Below are positions 14,672-22,545 of a stretch of 29,627 nucleotides of DNA, in pieces. The stretch comes from JASFBA01 sp034433695 (GTDB lineage Bacteria > Chloroflexota > Chloroflexia > DTKN01): positions 1 to 29,627 of the forward strand of contig DAOUAK010000081.1 in assembly GCA_034433695.1 (NCBI GenBank), given 5' to 3'. Every line of letters begins with the position of its first letter. Within the stretch, counting starts at the first letter, position 1. A program made the position numbers and the translations under genes. The notes beneath the pieces are model-generated. The model made no database searches. It was not told the origin of the DNA and saw nothing but the letters and a program-made list of their open reading frames with translations.

Positions 14672-16072
14672 ATGCGCATCGCCTATTTCAGTCCGCTGAA
14701 TCCCGTACCTTCGGGCATCTCCGATTACAGCGAAGACCTCCTCCCCTACCTGGCCTCCTATGCCGATATAGACCTTTTCATCGACGAAGGCTACCGGCCG
14801 GCAAATCCCGACATCGTCGCCCACTTTCCCATCTACCCCTACGGCCGCTATCCCCGCCTGCTGCGTCGCCGAAAATACGATGTAACCCTCTACCATGTCG
14901 GCAATAGTCCGGCCCACAACTATATCCTGAACACACTGGAACGCTACCCCGGCGTGGTCGTCCTCCACGATTACGTCCTGCACCACCTGATGCTCTGGCG
15001 GGCCTTTCGCCACGGCGACGGGCAGGCTTACCATGACGCCATGTTGCGCTATGGCGAGGCCGGCTGGCGGTTGGCCCAACGGATGGTACGCGGACAACTG
15101 GCCGAAGAAGCCTTCCAGTACCCTTTGTGCGAGGAGGTCGTCGCTGCGGCCACGGCGGTGATCGTCCACAGCGACTATGTGGCCGGACGGGTACGGGACA
15201 TACGCCCGGACCTCCCGCTGGCCGTGGTGCGGATGGGGGTGCCGCTTCCATCCTTGCCGGAGCGCGGAGAAGCCCGGCGGCGTCTGGGTCTCCCCGAAAA
15301 TGCCCTGGTGCTGGCTTCCTTCGGGCATCTGAACCCTTACAAGCGGTTGGAGCCGGCCCTGCGCGCCTATCGCCGGCTACGTCAAGCCCACCCCGAAGCC
15401 CTCTTCCTCCTGGTCGGCAGCATCTCTCCCCACTTTGACCTGGCCGGCCTCCTGCGTCGCCTGGACCTGAGCGAAGCCGTGCGCGTCACCGGCTTTGTCG
15501 AGATGGGCGCCTTCCTGGGATACCTTTCGGCCAGCGACATCTGCCTGAACTTGCGTTACCCCAGCGCCGGGGAAACTTCGGCCAGCCTGCTGCGCATCCT
15601 GGGAGCAGGCCTGCCTACTTTAGTTTCTCGAACGGCGGCCTTTGCCGAACTCCCGTCGGAGGTGGCCATTCAGGTGGATGTCGGGGAAGAAGAGGAGGAG
15701 GAAATCTTCGCCTTTCTCTCCTACCTGGCCGACCATCCGGATTTTCGCCGGGTGCTGGGGGAAAACGCCCGCCGCTACGTTTCCGTCCACCATACCCCGG
15801 AAGGGGCGGCCGCCGGATATGCCCGTTTCCTGGGCCGACTGTGCGGCCAGGAGGTCGTGGAATGGCGTTCCCCGCTCTTTCTCCCCCAGACCGGCCGGCC
15901 GGCCCCTTTGCCCGAAAAACTGCCGGCGGCTCCATCTCTGGAGGAACCAGCCCCGCTTTCCGTACAACTCGTCGCCCAGGCGCTGGCCGAACTCGACCTG
16001 CAGGAAGACGATCGTGCTTCCCTCCGGGCCGTGGCCGAGACGCTTTCGGAATTGCCCGACCTGCTTTTTTGA
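14672..16072 (+). CDS. Glycosyltransferase family 4-like protein
   Basis: A 466-residue GT-B fold enzyme. The N-terminus MRIAYFSPLNPVPSGISDYS and HDYVLHHLM belong to the acceptor-binding domain. The C-terminal nucleotide-sugar domain shows ASFGHLNPYKRLEPALRAYRR, VRVTGFVEMGAFLGYLSASDI and LNLRYPSAGETSAS...LGAGLPTLVS, where the glutamate of the GT4 EX7E-like motif falls. A tail of about 80 residues is Pro-rich, then acidic. It transfers a sugar to an unknown acceptor, perhaps in glycolipid or exopolysaccharide synthesis. A GTG at 14669 directly precedes the preferred ATG; the Shine-Dalgarno is weak. The last codons form the -35 box of the next gene's promoter. Confidence 0.85.
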   Translation: MRIAYFSPLNPVPSGISDYSEDLLPYLASYADIDLFIDEGYRPANPDIVAHFPIYPYGRYPRLLRRRKYDVTLYHVGNSPAHNYILNTLERYPGVVVLHDYVLHHLMLWRAFRHGDGQAYHDAMLRYGEAGWRLAQRMVRGQLAEEAFQYPLCEEVVAAATAVIVHSDYVAGRVRDIRPDLPLAVVRMGVPLPSLPERGEARRRLGLPENALVLASFGHLNPYKRLEPALRAYRRLRQAHPEALFLLVGSISPHFDLAGLLRRLDLSEAVRVTGFVEMGAFLGYLSASDICLNLRYPSAGETSASLLRILGAGLPTLVSRTAAFAELPSEVAIQVDVGEEEEEEIFAFLSYLADHPDFRRVLGENARRYVSVHHTPEGAAAGYARFLGRLCGQEVVEWRSPLFLPQTGRPAPLPEKLPAAPSLEEPAPLSVQLVAQALAELDLQEDDRASLRAVAETLSELPDLLF

Positions 16073-16097
16073 CAGCCCGGGTCTCCTCTGGTAGAAT
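16069..16097 (+). promoter_or_regulatory. Promoter of the LysM lipoprotein gene
   Basis: Perfect TTGACA (16069-16074), 17-base spacer, TAGAAT (16092-16097). The -35 hexamer overlaps the stop codon of the glycosyltransferase gene (16070-16072). Confidence 0.8.
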
Positions 16098-16150
16098 AAC
16101 CGTGGCAAAATTCACGAAACCTCGGCCGGTGGGTCGTCGAGGAGGACAGA

Positions 16151-16507
16151 GTGGCCGGACACAAGGTGTACTGGGTGATGGCGCTATTGGGCCTATGGGT
16201 ACTTTTTGCGTCGGTGGGCTGCGGGAGCACCCTCACCGTTTCCCCCGAACCCACGCCCACGCCGGGGGCGCGCTTCCTTATGCCTACACCCGGGGGCCCT
16301 CCTTCCCCCACCCGCACACCGACGCCGGAAGCCATCATCTATATCGTCGAAGAGGGCGACACCCTCTACGACATCGCCCTGCGTTTCAACGTCTCCCTGG
16401 AGGAACTGATCGAGGCCAACCATCTGGAGAACCCCAACCAGTTGCAGGTGGGGCAGGAACTCGTCATTCCGGCCCCGCGTGCGCCCACGGTAACCCCCTT
16501 GCCCTGA
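16151..16507 (+). CDS. LysM-domain lipoprotein
   Basis: A 118-residue exported protein. A signal peptide (VYWVMALLGLWVLFA) ends in a lipobox-like SVGC with Cys24 as the probable lipidated residue; the -3 residue is not the usual Leu, so lipidation is likely but not certain. A Pro/Thr-rich linker (residues 31-60) leads to one LysM domain (about 63-107: IYIVEEGDTLYDIALRFNVS...LQVGQELVIP), which binds peptidoglycan or related N-acetylglucosamine polymers. The start is GTG 16151 with GGAGGA upstream. It has its own promoter. Confidence 0.85.
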   Translation: MAGHKVYWVMALLGLWVLFASVGCGSTLTVSPEPTPTPGARFLMPTPGGPPSPTRTPTPEAIIYIVEEGDTLYDIALRFNVSLEELIEANHLENPNQLQVGQELVIPAPRAPTVTPLP

Positions 16508-16581
16508 CTTTTTCGACGGCCGGTTCGGAAGACAAGGGGCAGAGGGGGGATTTATGTGTCGGGATACAGGAGGTAACCGTT

Positions 16582-17160
16582 ATGGAAAAAGTGCTGGAGA
16601 TTCGCTGGCATGGCCGGGCCGGCCAGGGTGTGGTCACCGCCGGGGAACTTTTGGCCGAGGCGGCCATGCACGAGGGCAAGTGCTTTCAGGCCTTCCCGGA
16701 CTATGGAGCCGAACGTATGGGGGCTCCGGTCAAAGCCTACACCCGCCTGAGCGACCAACCGATCGAGGTGCACAGCCAGATCGAGTCCCCGGATGTCGTC
16801 GTTGTGGTCAACCCCGGCCTCCTCTACATTATCGATGTGGTCGAGGGCCTGGTAGACGGGGGCACCGTGGTCATCAATACGCCTCTTTCCCCAGCAGAGG
16901 CACGCAAGCACCTGAAACTGGCCGGCCGCACAGCCCGCGTCTGGACGGTGGACGCTACGCGCATTGGCATGGAGACGCTCCGCCGGGATATTCCCAGTAC
17001 CATCATGCTGGGGGCCCTGGTGCGGGCCACCGGGGTGGTGCGCCTGGAGACCCTCATGGAACTGGTGCGGGAAAAACTCGGAGAAAAGTTGCAGGCGCAC
17101 GTGGTTGAGGCAAACCTGGCCGGCCTCCGACGGGCCTATGAGGAGGTCGTGGAAGGATAA
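16582..17160 (+). CDS. porG: Pyruvate:ferredoxin oxidoreductase gamma subunit
   Basis: A 192-residue gamma subunit of a four-subunit 2-oxoacid:ferredoxin oxidoreductase, which decarboxylates pyruvate to acetyl-CoA and reduces ferredoxin. RWHGRAGQGVVTAGELLAEAA is the family signature, with FPDYGAERMGAPVKAYTRLS next. The C-terminal half (PSTIMLGALVRATGVV) is also typical. The ATG at 16582 follows CAGGAGG. Gene order gamma-delta-alpha-beta is that of the archaeal/Thermotoga-type enzyme. The 74-base gap after the LysM gene shows no convincing promoter. Confidence 0.93.
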   Translation: MEKVLEIRWHGRAGQGVVTAGELLAEAAMHEGKCFQAFPDYGAERMGAPVKAYTRLSDQPIEVHSQIESPDVVVVVNPGLLYIIDVVEGLVDGGTVVINTPLSPAEARKHLKLAGRTARVWTVDATRIGMETLRRDIPSTIMLGALVRATGVVRLETLMELVREKLGEKLQAHVVEANLAGLRRAYEEVVEG

Positions 17161-17178
17161 TTTCGAGGAGAAAAAGCC

Positions 17179-17502
17179 ATGACGGAAAAACAGATGACCT
17201 GGAAAGAAGCCCGCATCGCCGGAATCGTCACCGAGGCGGGCAGTTCGGTAGAGTACCTTACCGGCGCCTGGCGTTCGCTGCGCCCGGTGCACGATATGGA
17301 GCAATGTACCCACTGCCTGATCTGCTGGGTCTATTGCCCCGATGCTTCCATCATCGTCGAGGACGGCCGCTGGGTGCGCTTCGATTACGACCACTGCAAA
17401 GGTTGCGGCATCTGTGCCGAGGTCTGCCCGGTCAACCTCAAGAGGCCTCACGTCGTCACCGGACAGATGGGCAAGGTCATCCAGATGGTGCCCGAGCACT
17501 GA
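17179..17502 (+). CDS. porD: Pyruvate:ferredoxin oxidoreductase delta (ferredoxin) subunit
   Basis: A 107-residue 2[4Fe-4S] ferredoxin-type subunit. The two cluster motifs are C43-x2-C46-x2-C49-x3-C53 and C73-x2-C76-x2-C79-x3-C83, each followed by Pro in the classical manner. It carries electrons from the catalytic alpha/beta subunits to soluble ferredoxin. It starts 18 bases after porG with GAGGAG upstream and lies 22 bases before porA. Confidence 0.94.
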   Translation: MTEKQMTWKEARIAGIVTEAGSSVEYLTGAWRSLRPVHDMEQCTHCLICWVYCPDASIIVEDGRWVRFDYDHCKGCGICAEVCPVNLKRPHVVTGQMGKVIQMVPEH

Positions 17503-17524
17503 TCTGCCGGCCGAGGAGGAACCG

Positions 17525-18718
17525 ATGGGAAAAATCGTCAAAGCGTTACACGGGGCCATGGCCGTATCGGAGGCGATGCGGCAGATCGACCCCGATGTGG
17601 TGGCAGCCTACCCGATCACGCCGCAGACGGCGGTGGTGCAGACCTTTTCGGAGTATGTCGCCGACGGGCTGGTAGGCACCGAGTTCATCGCCGTGGAGAG
17701 CGAACATGCCGCGATGAGCGCCTGTGTGGGGGCAGCGGCGGCCGGCGGGCGGGTGATGACGGCCACCTCGGCCAACGGGCTGGCCCTGATGTGGGAGATG
17801 CTCTATATCGCCGCCTCGCTCCGGTTGCCCATTGTGATGACGGTGGTCAACCGGGCCCTCTCTGCCCCGCTGAACATCCACTGCGATCACTCCGATTCGA
17901 TGGGCGCCCGCGATGCCGGCTGGATTCACATCTTTGCCGAGAATCCCCAGGAGGCCTATGATAACACCCTCCAGGCGGTGCGCATCGCCGAACATATGGA
18001 TTTGCGCCTGCCGGTGATGAGTATGCAGGATGGCTTCATCACCGGGCACGGGGTGGAGCGGGTGGAAATGCTGCCCGATGAGGAGGCCAGGCGTTTCGTC
18101 GGCCCCTTCCAGCCCACCTACTCCATCCTGGATGTGGACCATCCCCTGACGATGGGCTCCTGGGACTTTTATGACTATTACTTTGAACACAAGCGCCAGC
18201 AGACCGAGGCCCTGTCGCGGGCGCTTCCCATCATCGAGGCCGTCGGCCGGGAGTACGGGGAACTGACCGGCCGGCCCTACGGCATCCTGGAAACCTTCGG
18301 CATGGAGGACGCCGAGATGGCCATCGTGGTGCTGGCTTCGACGGCCGGCACGGCCCGCAGCGTCATCCGCCGGGCCCGGGCCGAGGGGGTACGTGTGGGT
18401 CTGGTCAAGCCGCGCGTCTTCCACCCCTTCCCCGATCGGCATTTGACCGAGGTGCTGAAGGATTGCCGGGCGGTGGCCGTCATGGACCGCTCCGTCTCCT
18501 TCGGAGCCATGGAGGGGGCCGGCCCCCTTTTCCTGGAACTGGCCGCCGCTTTCGCCGTTCACGGCCTCGGCGCGATCCCGCTGGTGGACTATATCTTCGG
18601 CCTGGGCGGACGCGATACGACCCCGGGCCATATCGAGCAGGTCATCCGCGACCTCCAGGAGATCGTCCGCACGGGCCGGCGCGGCCCGCTGGTGCGCTAC
18701 CTGGGGTTGCGGGAGTAA
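17525..18718 (+). CDS. porA: Pyruvate:ferredoxin oxidoreductase alpha subunit
   Basis: A 397-residue subunit holding the pyrimidine-binding TPP half-site and the CoA-interaction domain. AAYPITPQTAVVQTFSEYV and EFIAVESEHAAMSACVGAAAAGGRVMT are the diagnostic motifs (Glu of VESEH contacts TPP). FDRSVSFG-like MDRSVSFGAMEG and FGLGGRDTTP near the end are typical of pyruvate-type PorA. The ATG at 17525 has GAGGAGG upstream. Other 2-oxoacid specificities cannot be excluded by sequence reading alone, but pyruvate is most likely. Confidence 0.93.
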   Translation: MGKIVKALHGAMAVSEAMRQIDPDVVAAYPITPQTAVVQTFSEYVADGLVGTEFIAVESEHAAMSACVGAAAAGGRVMTATSANGLALMWEMLYIAASLRLPIVMTVVNRALSAPLNIHCDHSDSMGARDAGWIHIFAENPQEAYDNTLQAVRIAEHMDLRLPVMSMQDGFITGHGVERVEMLPDEEARRFVGPFQPTYSILDVDHPLTMGSWDFYDYYFEHKRQQTEALSRALPIIEAVGREYGELTGRPYGILETFGMEDAEMAIVVLASTAGTARSVIRRARAEGVRVGLVKPRVFHPFPDRHLTEVLKDCRAVAVMDRSVSFGAMEGAGPLFLELAAAFAVHGLGAIPLVDYIFGLGGRDTTPGHIEQVIRDLQEIVRTGRRGPLVRYLGLRE

Positions 18719-18734
18719 GGCTCAGGAGGAAACC

Positions 18735-19664
18735 ATGGCCATAAAACTCAAGGAAATTGCCGGCCGGCCGGAGAAACTGGCGCCTGGACATCGTCTTTGT
18801 GCCGGCTGCGCCGAATCGATCGTCATCCGCCAGATTCTGCACGCCATTGATGACCCGGTGGTCATCGCTACGGCCACCGGCTGTCTGGAGATCGCCACCT
18901 CGATGTACCCGACCACGGCCTGGCGGGTGCCCTGGATCCATAGTGCCTTTGAGAACGCCGCCACCACCGCTGCCGGCATCGAGGCCATGTACAAGGCTCT
19001 GGTGCGCAAGGGACGGCTTCCCGAACGCAACATCAAGTTTCTGGCCATCGGCGGGGACGGGGCCACGTACGACATCGGCCTGCAATGGATTTCGGGCGCC
19101 TTTGAGCGCGGACACCGAATCACCTACATTTGCCTCAACAACGAAGCCTACATGAACACCGGCATCCAGCGCTCCAGCGCCACGACGATGGGGGCCCATA
19201 CGACCACCTCGCCGGCCGGAAACGTCATCCCGGGCAAGGTGCAATGGGCCAAGCCGCTCACCGAGATTATGGCGGCCCACCACATCCCCTACGCTGCCCA
19301 GGCCAACCCCTGGCGCTGGCAGGACCTGATGGAAAAGGCGCGCAAGGCGGTGGCGGCGGATGGACCGGCCTTCCTGAACGTCATCTCGCCCTGTCCCCGC
19401 GGCTGGCGGCACGAACCTTCCGAAACGATCGAGATTGCCCGGCTGGCCACGGAAACCTGCATCTGGCCCCTCTTCGAGATCGAAAACGGGGTCTGGAAAC
19501 TGAACTACAAGCCCAGGGAAAAGAAGCCGGTGGAGGAATGGTTTCGGGCGCAGGGGCGCTTCCGCCACCTCTTTACCCCGGCCTTTGAGCACGTTATTGC
19601 CGAGGTACAGGAGCGGGTAGATCGGGAGTGGGAGCGCCTGCTCCGACTGTGCGGCGAAGCCTGA
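18735..19664 (+). CDS. porB: Pyruvate:ferredoxin oxidoreductase beta subunit
   Basis: A 309-residue TPP- and [4Fe-4S]-binding subunit. Cluster ligands are C22 and C25 (RLCAGCAES), C50 (TGCLE) and C220 (SPCPRGW). The TPP diphosphate motif is GDGATYD (107 onward) and ends in NNEAYMNTG (135-143). All four ligands are present, so the enzyme should be functional. The ATG at 18735 has AGGAGGA upstream, 16 bases after porA. The operon ends at the terminator about 40 bases downstream. Confidence 0.94.
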   Translation: MAIKLKEIAGRPEKLAPGHRLCAGCAESIVIRQILHAIDDPVVIATATGCLEIATSMYPTTAWRVPWIHSAFENAATTAAGIEAMYKALVRKGRLPERNIKFLAIGGDGATYDIGLQWISGAFERGHRITYICLNNEAYMNTGIQRSSATTMGAHTTTSPAGNVIPGKVQWAKPLTEIMAAHHIPYAAQANPWRWQDLMEKARKAVAADGPAFLNVISPCPRGWRHEPSETIEIARLATETCIWPLFEIENGVWKLNYKPREKKPVEEWFRAQGRFRHLFTPAFEHVIAEVQERVDREWERLLRLCGEA

Positions 19665-19704
19665 GACCCCGGACCGTTTCCCGACGGTCGGGTCCAATGA
19701 AATG

Positions 19705-19742
19705 AGGTGGGCCGGCTCCGACATCGGCCGGCCTACCTTTTT
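19705..19742 (+). terminator. Intrinsic terminator of the por operon
   Basis: A 12-bp stem (19705-19716 with 19727-19738, one G-T pair, 10-base loop) is followed by TTTTT (19738-19742). A second, bulged hairpin (CCCGGACCGT with ACGGTCGGG) lies just before it, at 19667-19692. Confidence 0.85.
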
Positions 19743-19773
19743 CCTGCTTTCCTGCCGCGCCTTCCTCGGTTTC

Positions 19774-19802
19774 TTGCAAACTTTGTTCCTTCGCGGTACA
19801 AT
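19774..19802 (+). promoter_or_regulatory. Promoter of the asparaginase gene
   Basis: TTGCAA (19774-19779), 17-base spacer, TACAAT (19797-19802). It lies after the por terminator and about 45 bases before the ATG at 19851. Confidence 0.8.
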
Positions 19803-19850
19803 ACATCCCGGTAGGCCGGAGCCGGCCACGCTTTCAAGGAGGAAAGCCCT

Positions 19851-20876
19851 ATGGACGCCGCAGTCTTGGTCGAGTTGACCCGGGGTCCCCTGGTCGAAGC
19901 CGTCCATCGGGGACACATCGCCGTGGTGGATATCCACGGGCGGATGATCGCCTGGGTGGGCAACCCGGAGGCCGTGTATTACCTTCGCAGTGCCGCCAAG
20001 CCGCTGCAGCTCCTTCCTCTCCTGGAAGACCACCTGGACGAACGCTTTGGCTTTCAGGACGGCGAACTGGCGGTGATGGCCGCTTCGCACAGCGGAGAAG
20101 AGCGCCACGTCCAGGCGGTATCCCGCATCCTGGAGCGCATCGGGCTGGATCGGACCTTTTTGCGTTGTGGCGTACATCCCCCGGTGAGCGAGAGCACGCG
20201 ACGCCGACTGCACCTCCTGGGCGGCCTGCCCTCGCCCCTGCACAACAATTGCTCCGGCAAACATGCCGCCATGCTGGCCATGAGCGTGGCCGGCGGCTAT
20301 TCCCTGACGGACTATACCGAGTTTTCCCATCCGGTCCAGCAGCGGATCGTCCAGGTGATTCGAGAGATGTCCGGCGTGGCCGAACCGATCATCGGCATAG
20401 ACGGCTGCGGCGTACCGGTCTTTGGCCTGCCGCTTCGGGCCATGGCCTATGCCTACGCCCGGCTGATCGACCCACGTGACCTCCCCGCCGTTCGGGCCGC
20501 TGCCTGTCGTCGGGTGGCGGCGGTGATGCGGGCCCATCCGGGAATGGTTTCGGGCGAGGGCCGTCTGGAGGAGGCCCTGATGCCGGCTTCGGGCGGCCGG
20601 CTTCTCCTCAAAGGGGGAGCCGAGGGGTTGTATGCGGTGGGCATCCCGGCGGAGGTCAGCCCGGAGGGAAAGGGGTGGGGATTGGTGCTCAAGATGGAGG
20701 ATGGGAGTGCCGGCGAGCGGGCTATCGGGCCGGCCCTGCTGGAGGCGCTTTCCCAGTTGGGCGTGCTTGCGCCGGAACAGCGCGCCACCCTATCCCGCTT
20801 CGACTTCGGGCCGATCTATAACCATCGCCACGAAGAGGTAGGAGAAAGCCGGCCGGCTTTCTCTCTGTGCCGCTAA
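19851..20876 (+). CDS. L-asparaginase II family protein (Rhizobium-type)
   Basis: A 341-residue protein of the asparaginase II family typified by Rhizobium etli (PF06089), unrelated in fold to E. coli AnsA/AnsB. Motifs are RSAAKPLQLLPLLE (a Ser-Lys pair), ASHSGEERH (Ser/His), LHNNCSGKHAAML (the conserved Cys and Ser-Gly-Lys), IGIDGCGVPVFGLPL and RAHPGMVSG. It would hydrolyse L-asparagine to aspartate and ammonia. AAGGAGG precedes the ATG. It has its own promoter. The 3' end of the coding sequence contains a perfect palindrome. Asparagine is also the substrate of the AsnS encoded 4.6 kb away, but the genes are on opposite strands. Confidence 0.9.
   Translation: MDAAVLVELTRGPLVEAVHRGHIAVVDIHGRMIAWVGNPEAVYYLRSAAKPLQLLPLLEDHLDERFGFQDGELAVMAASHSGEERHVQAVSRILERIGLDRTFLRCGVHPPVSESTRRRLHLLGGLPSPLHNNCSGKHAAMLAMSVAGGYSLTDYTEFSHPVQQRIVQVIREMSGVAEPIIGIDGCGVPVFGLPLRAMAYAYARLIDPRDLPAVRAAACRRVAAVMRAHPGMVSGEGRLEEALMPASGGRLLLKGGAEGLYAVGIPAEVSPEGKGWGLVLKMEDGSAGERAIGPALLEALSQLGVLAPEQRATLSRFDFGPIYNHRHEEVGESRPAFSLCR
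20842..20863. terminator. Perfect palindrome at the end of the asparaginase gene
   Basis: An 11-bp inverted repeat without a loop (arm GAGAAAGCCGG) within the last codons of the asparaginase gene. It lies at a convergent gene junction and could form a bidirectional transcript-end hairpin, but no T-tract follows on either strand. Confidence 0.35.
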
Positions 20877-20894
20877 ACACGACCCGCCGGGTCT

Positions 20895-22478
20895 CTACCC
20901 GGACCGCCGGGCCGGGTTTTCCCAGATGGCCGGCCAGGGGTCGCGCAGGATGTTTCCCAGGACGACATTGTACCCCTGCGCCGGCAGGACATCGCCGTCG
21001 GGCTCGATGTAGAGGTGCTGCCGGATGACTGCCTCCGGGGAAAGGTCTGCCTCCAGTTCCAGAGGATTGACATGGGAGTAGGGAGCGGCCAGGTCCCAGA
21101 CCAGCGTCAGCCCCCGACGATGGGCAACCGTCTGGGCCTCTTCCAGCGCCTTCCTCAGCCGTTGCTGCTCCTCTTCGGAAGCGGCGCGCAGCGGGCTGCT
21201 CAGGGCCACGGCCGGCACCCCCAGGTCGGCCAGGAAGGCCACCGTTCCCGCTGCCGTCTCCGCGTTTTCGGCGCGGATGACCACGTGGCCGACGATGTAG
21301 ATGTCGCCGGACAGGGCGGCCCGCAACCCGGCCACGGTCTCCTCCCAGGCTCCAGCCCGCCCGACCAGACGGTCATGCACCGCCGGAAGGTGGGAGACCA
21401 GGGTGATCTGGAGGTGGTCCAGGCCGGCCAGGAGAAGTCGGTCCAGGTAATCCTTCTCCCTCAGGCGGCAGCCGTCAGTGAGCAGCCCCGCGACCATACC
21501 CAGCGACTCGGCCCGCTGCACCAGTTCCACCAGGTCCGGGCGGCAGGTCGGCTCGCCGCCGGTGAAGACGACATGGGGGACACCGACCTCCCAGAGGCGG
21601 CTCAATACTTCCTTCCACTCCTCCGTACTCAATTCGCGCTCCACACGTCGGCGGGCCGCCGTATCCAGGGTGCCATTTTCATCCAGGCGGTAGGTCAGGG
21701 CGATGTCTACCCGGTAGGGGGCCGAGGTTTCGGCGGAGAACGGCTCGGCGCGCTCCATTTCCAGGTACGTTACCGGGCAGAGGTCGGGGGTTGTGGCCAG
21801 GGTAAAGATGCGTTCGCGGATGCGGCGGTAGTCGGTGCGGGCCTGGGCCGGCCGGACCCGGAAGCGGCGGGCCATCTCCTGTCCCGCCTGCTCCTCGTCC
21901 ATCCCCAGGAGGAGCATCCGGGCATACTCGGCCGCTGTGGGGTTGAGGTGCAGCACGGTCGCAGCGTTGATCACCAGGAGTCCCCGGCCGTCGGGTTCTC
22001 TCCGCAGGTGCAGGCGGTACTGCTGGGGAGCGTCCGGCGGGGTCTGGTAATGCAGGAGGCGCACCGGGGAAGGGGGAGAGGGGGATGGTATAAAGGCCAG
22101 GCGCACCTCCCCCGGCGGCCGAAGGAGGGCCCGCAGGAAAAGACGGAGGGCGTCGAAGAGCAGGGCCAGGAGGATTCCGCCCACCACGGCGGTAGGGAGG
22201 AGGAAAGCCAGAAGCCGGCCACGGCTGACTTTCCGCTCCAGGTAACGCCGGTAAAGGAAGTAGGCAAGCAAGAGATACAGGGTGGCGCCGACGAAAGAGA
22301 TGGCGGCTGTGGCCAGGGGGGAGAGTTCTGCCCGCGAGGGTGGCCAGAGGCGGGACTCCCGGCCGGCCCAGTAGATCAGGGGAGCAAGAAGGGCCAGACC
22401 GACGGTGCAGGCCAGGGTCGAAACGACCTCGAAGGGTGAACGGCTGTGCTCGGCCGGCCGGACAATTTCTCTGCTCAT
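20895..22478 (-). CDS. Membrane-anchored pseudo-radical-SAM protein with PqqD-like domain
   Basis: A 527-residue paralogue of the radical SAM protein encoded just upstream. Three hydrophobic segments come first (about 18-37, 55-76, 88-117), then a PqqD-like domain (about 153-225), then a radical SAM-like barrel (about 255-470). The cluster motif is gone. Where the paralogue has RCDNSCPHC, this protein has R-LDENGTLD, with Leu265, Gly269 and Asp272 replacing the three cysteines. GGE (307-309) and the barrel motifs (GLDHLQITLVSH) persist. In the SPASM-like tail the cysteines are Tyr490 and Ala500, and the terminal Cys-rich segment is missing. The frame is intact, so it appears to be a maintained protein that cannot bind the catalytic cluster. 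It is possibly a membrane scaffold or regulatory partner. ATG 22478 has GAGGAGG upstream, 67 bases after its paralogue. Confidence 0.85.
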   Translation of the reverse strand: MSREIVRPAEHSRSPFEVVSTLACTVGLALLAPLIYWAGRESRLWPPSRAELSPLATAAISFVGATLYLLLAYFLYRRYLERKVSRGRLLAFLLPTAVVGGILLALLFDALRLFLRALLRPPGEVRLAFIPSPSPPSPVRLLHYQTPPDAPQQYRLHLRREPDGRGLLVINAATVLHLNPTAAEYARMLLLGMDEEQAGQEMARRFRVRPAQARTDYRRIRERIFTLATTPDLCPVTYLEMERAEPFSAETSAPYRVDIALTYRLDENGTLDTAARRRVERELSTEEWKEVLSRLWEVGVPHVVFTGGEPTCRPDLVELVQRAESLGMVAGLLTDGCRLREKDYLDRLLLAGLDHLQITLVSHLPAVHDRLVGRAGAWEETVAGLRAALSGDIYIVGHVVIRAENAETAAGTVAFLADLGVPAVALSSPLRAASEEEQQRLRKALEEAQTVAHRRGLTLVWDLAAPYSHVNPLELEADLSPEAVIRQHLYIEPDGDVLPAQGYNVVLGNILRDPWPAIWENPARRSG

Positions 22479-22545
22479 TTTTTCCTCCTCTGCATCGTAC
22501 CGGCACCTCCGCCGGGTCGGGAAGCAGGGACGCAGCGAGTTGCCC

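Noticed and set aside
18642..20537. 631-codon minus-strand open frame opposite porB and the asparaginase
   Set aside because: It is antisense to two well-recognised genes, crosses a terminator and a promoter, and its translation shows no family motifs. Long antisense frames are expected in DNA this rich in G+C.
20895..21000. Frameshift or truncation explaining loss of the SPASM cysteines in the second radical SAM paralogue
   Set aside because: The radical SAM cysteines are also replaced by clean substitutions far upstream, and the frames after the stop do not continue the paralogue's Cys-rich tail, so a single frameshift cannot account for it.
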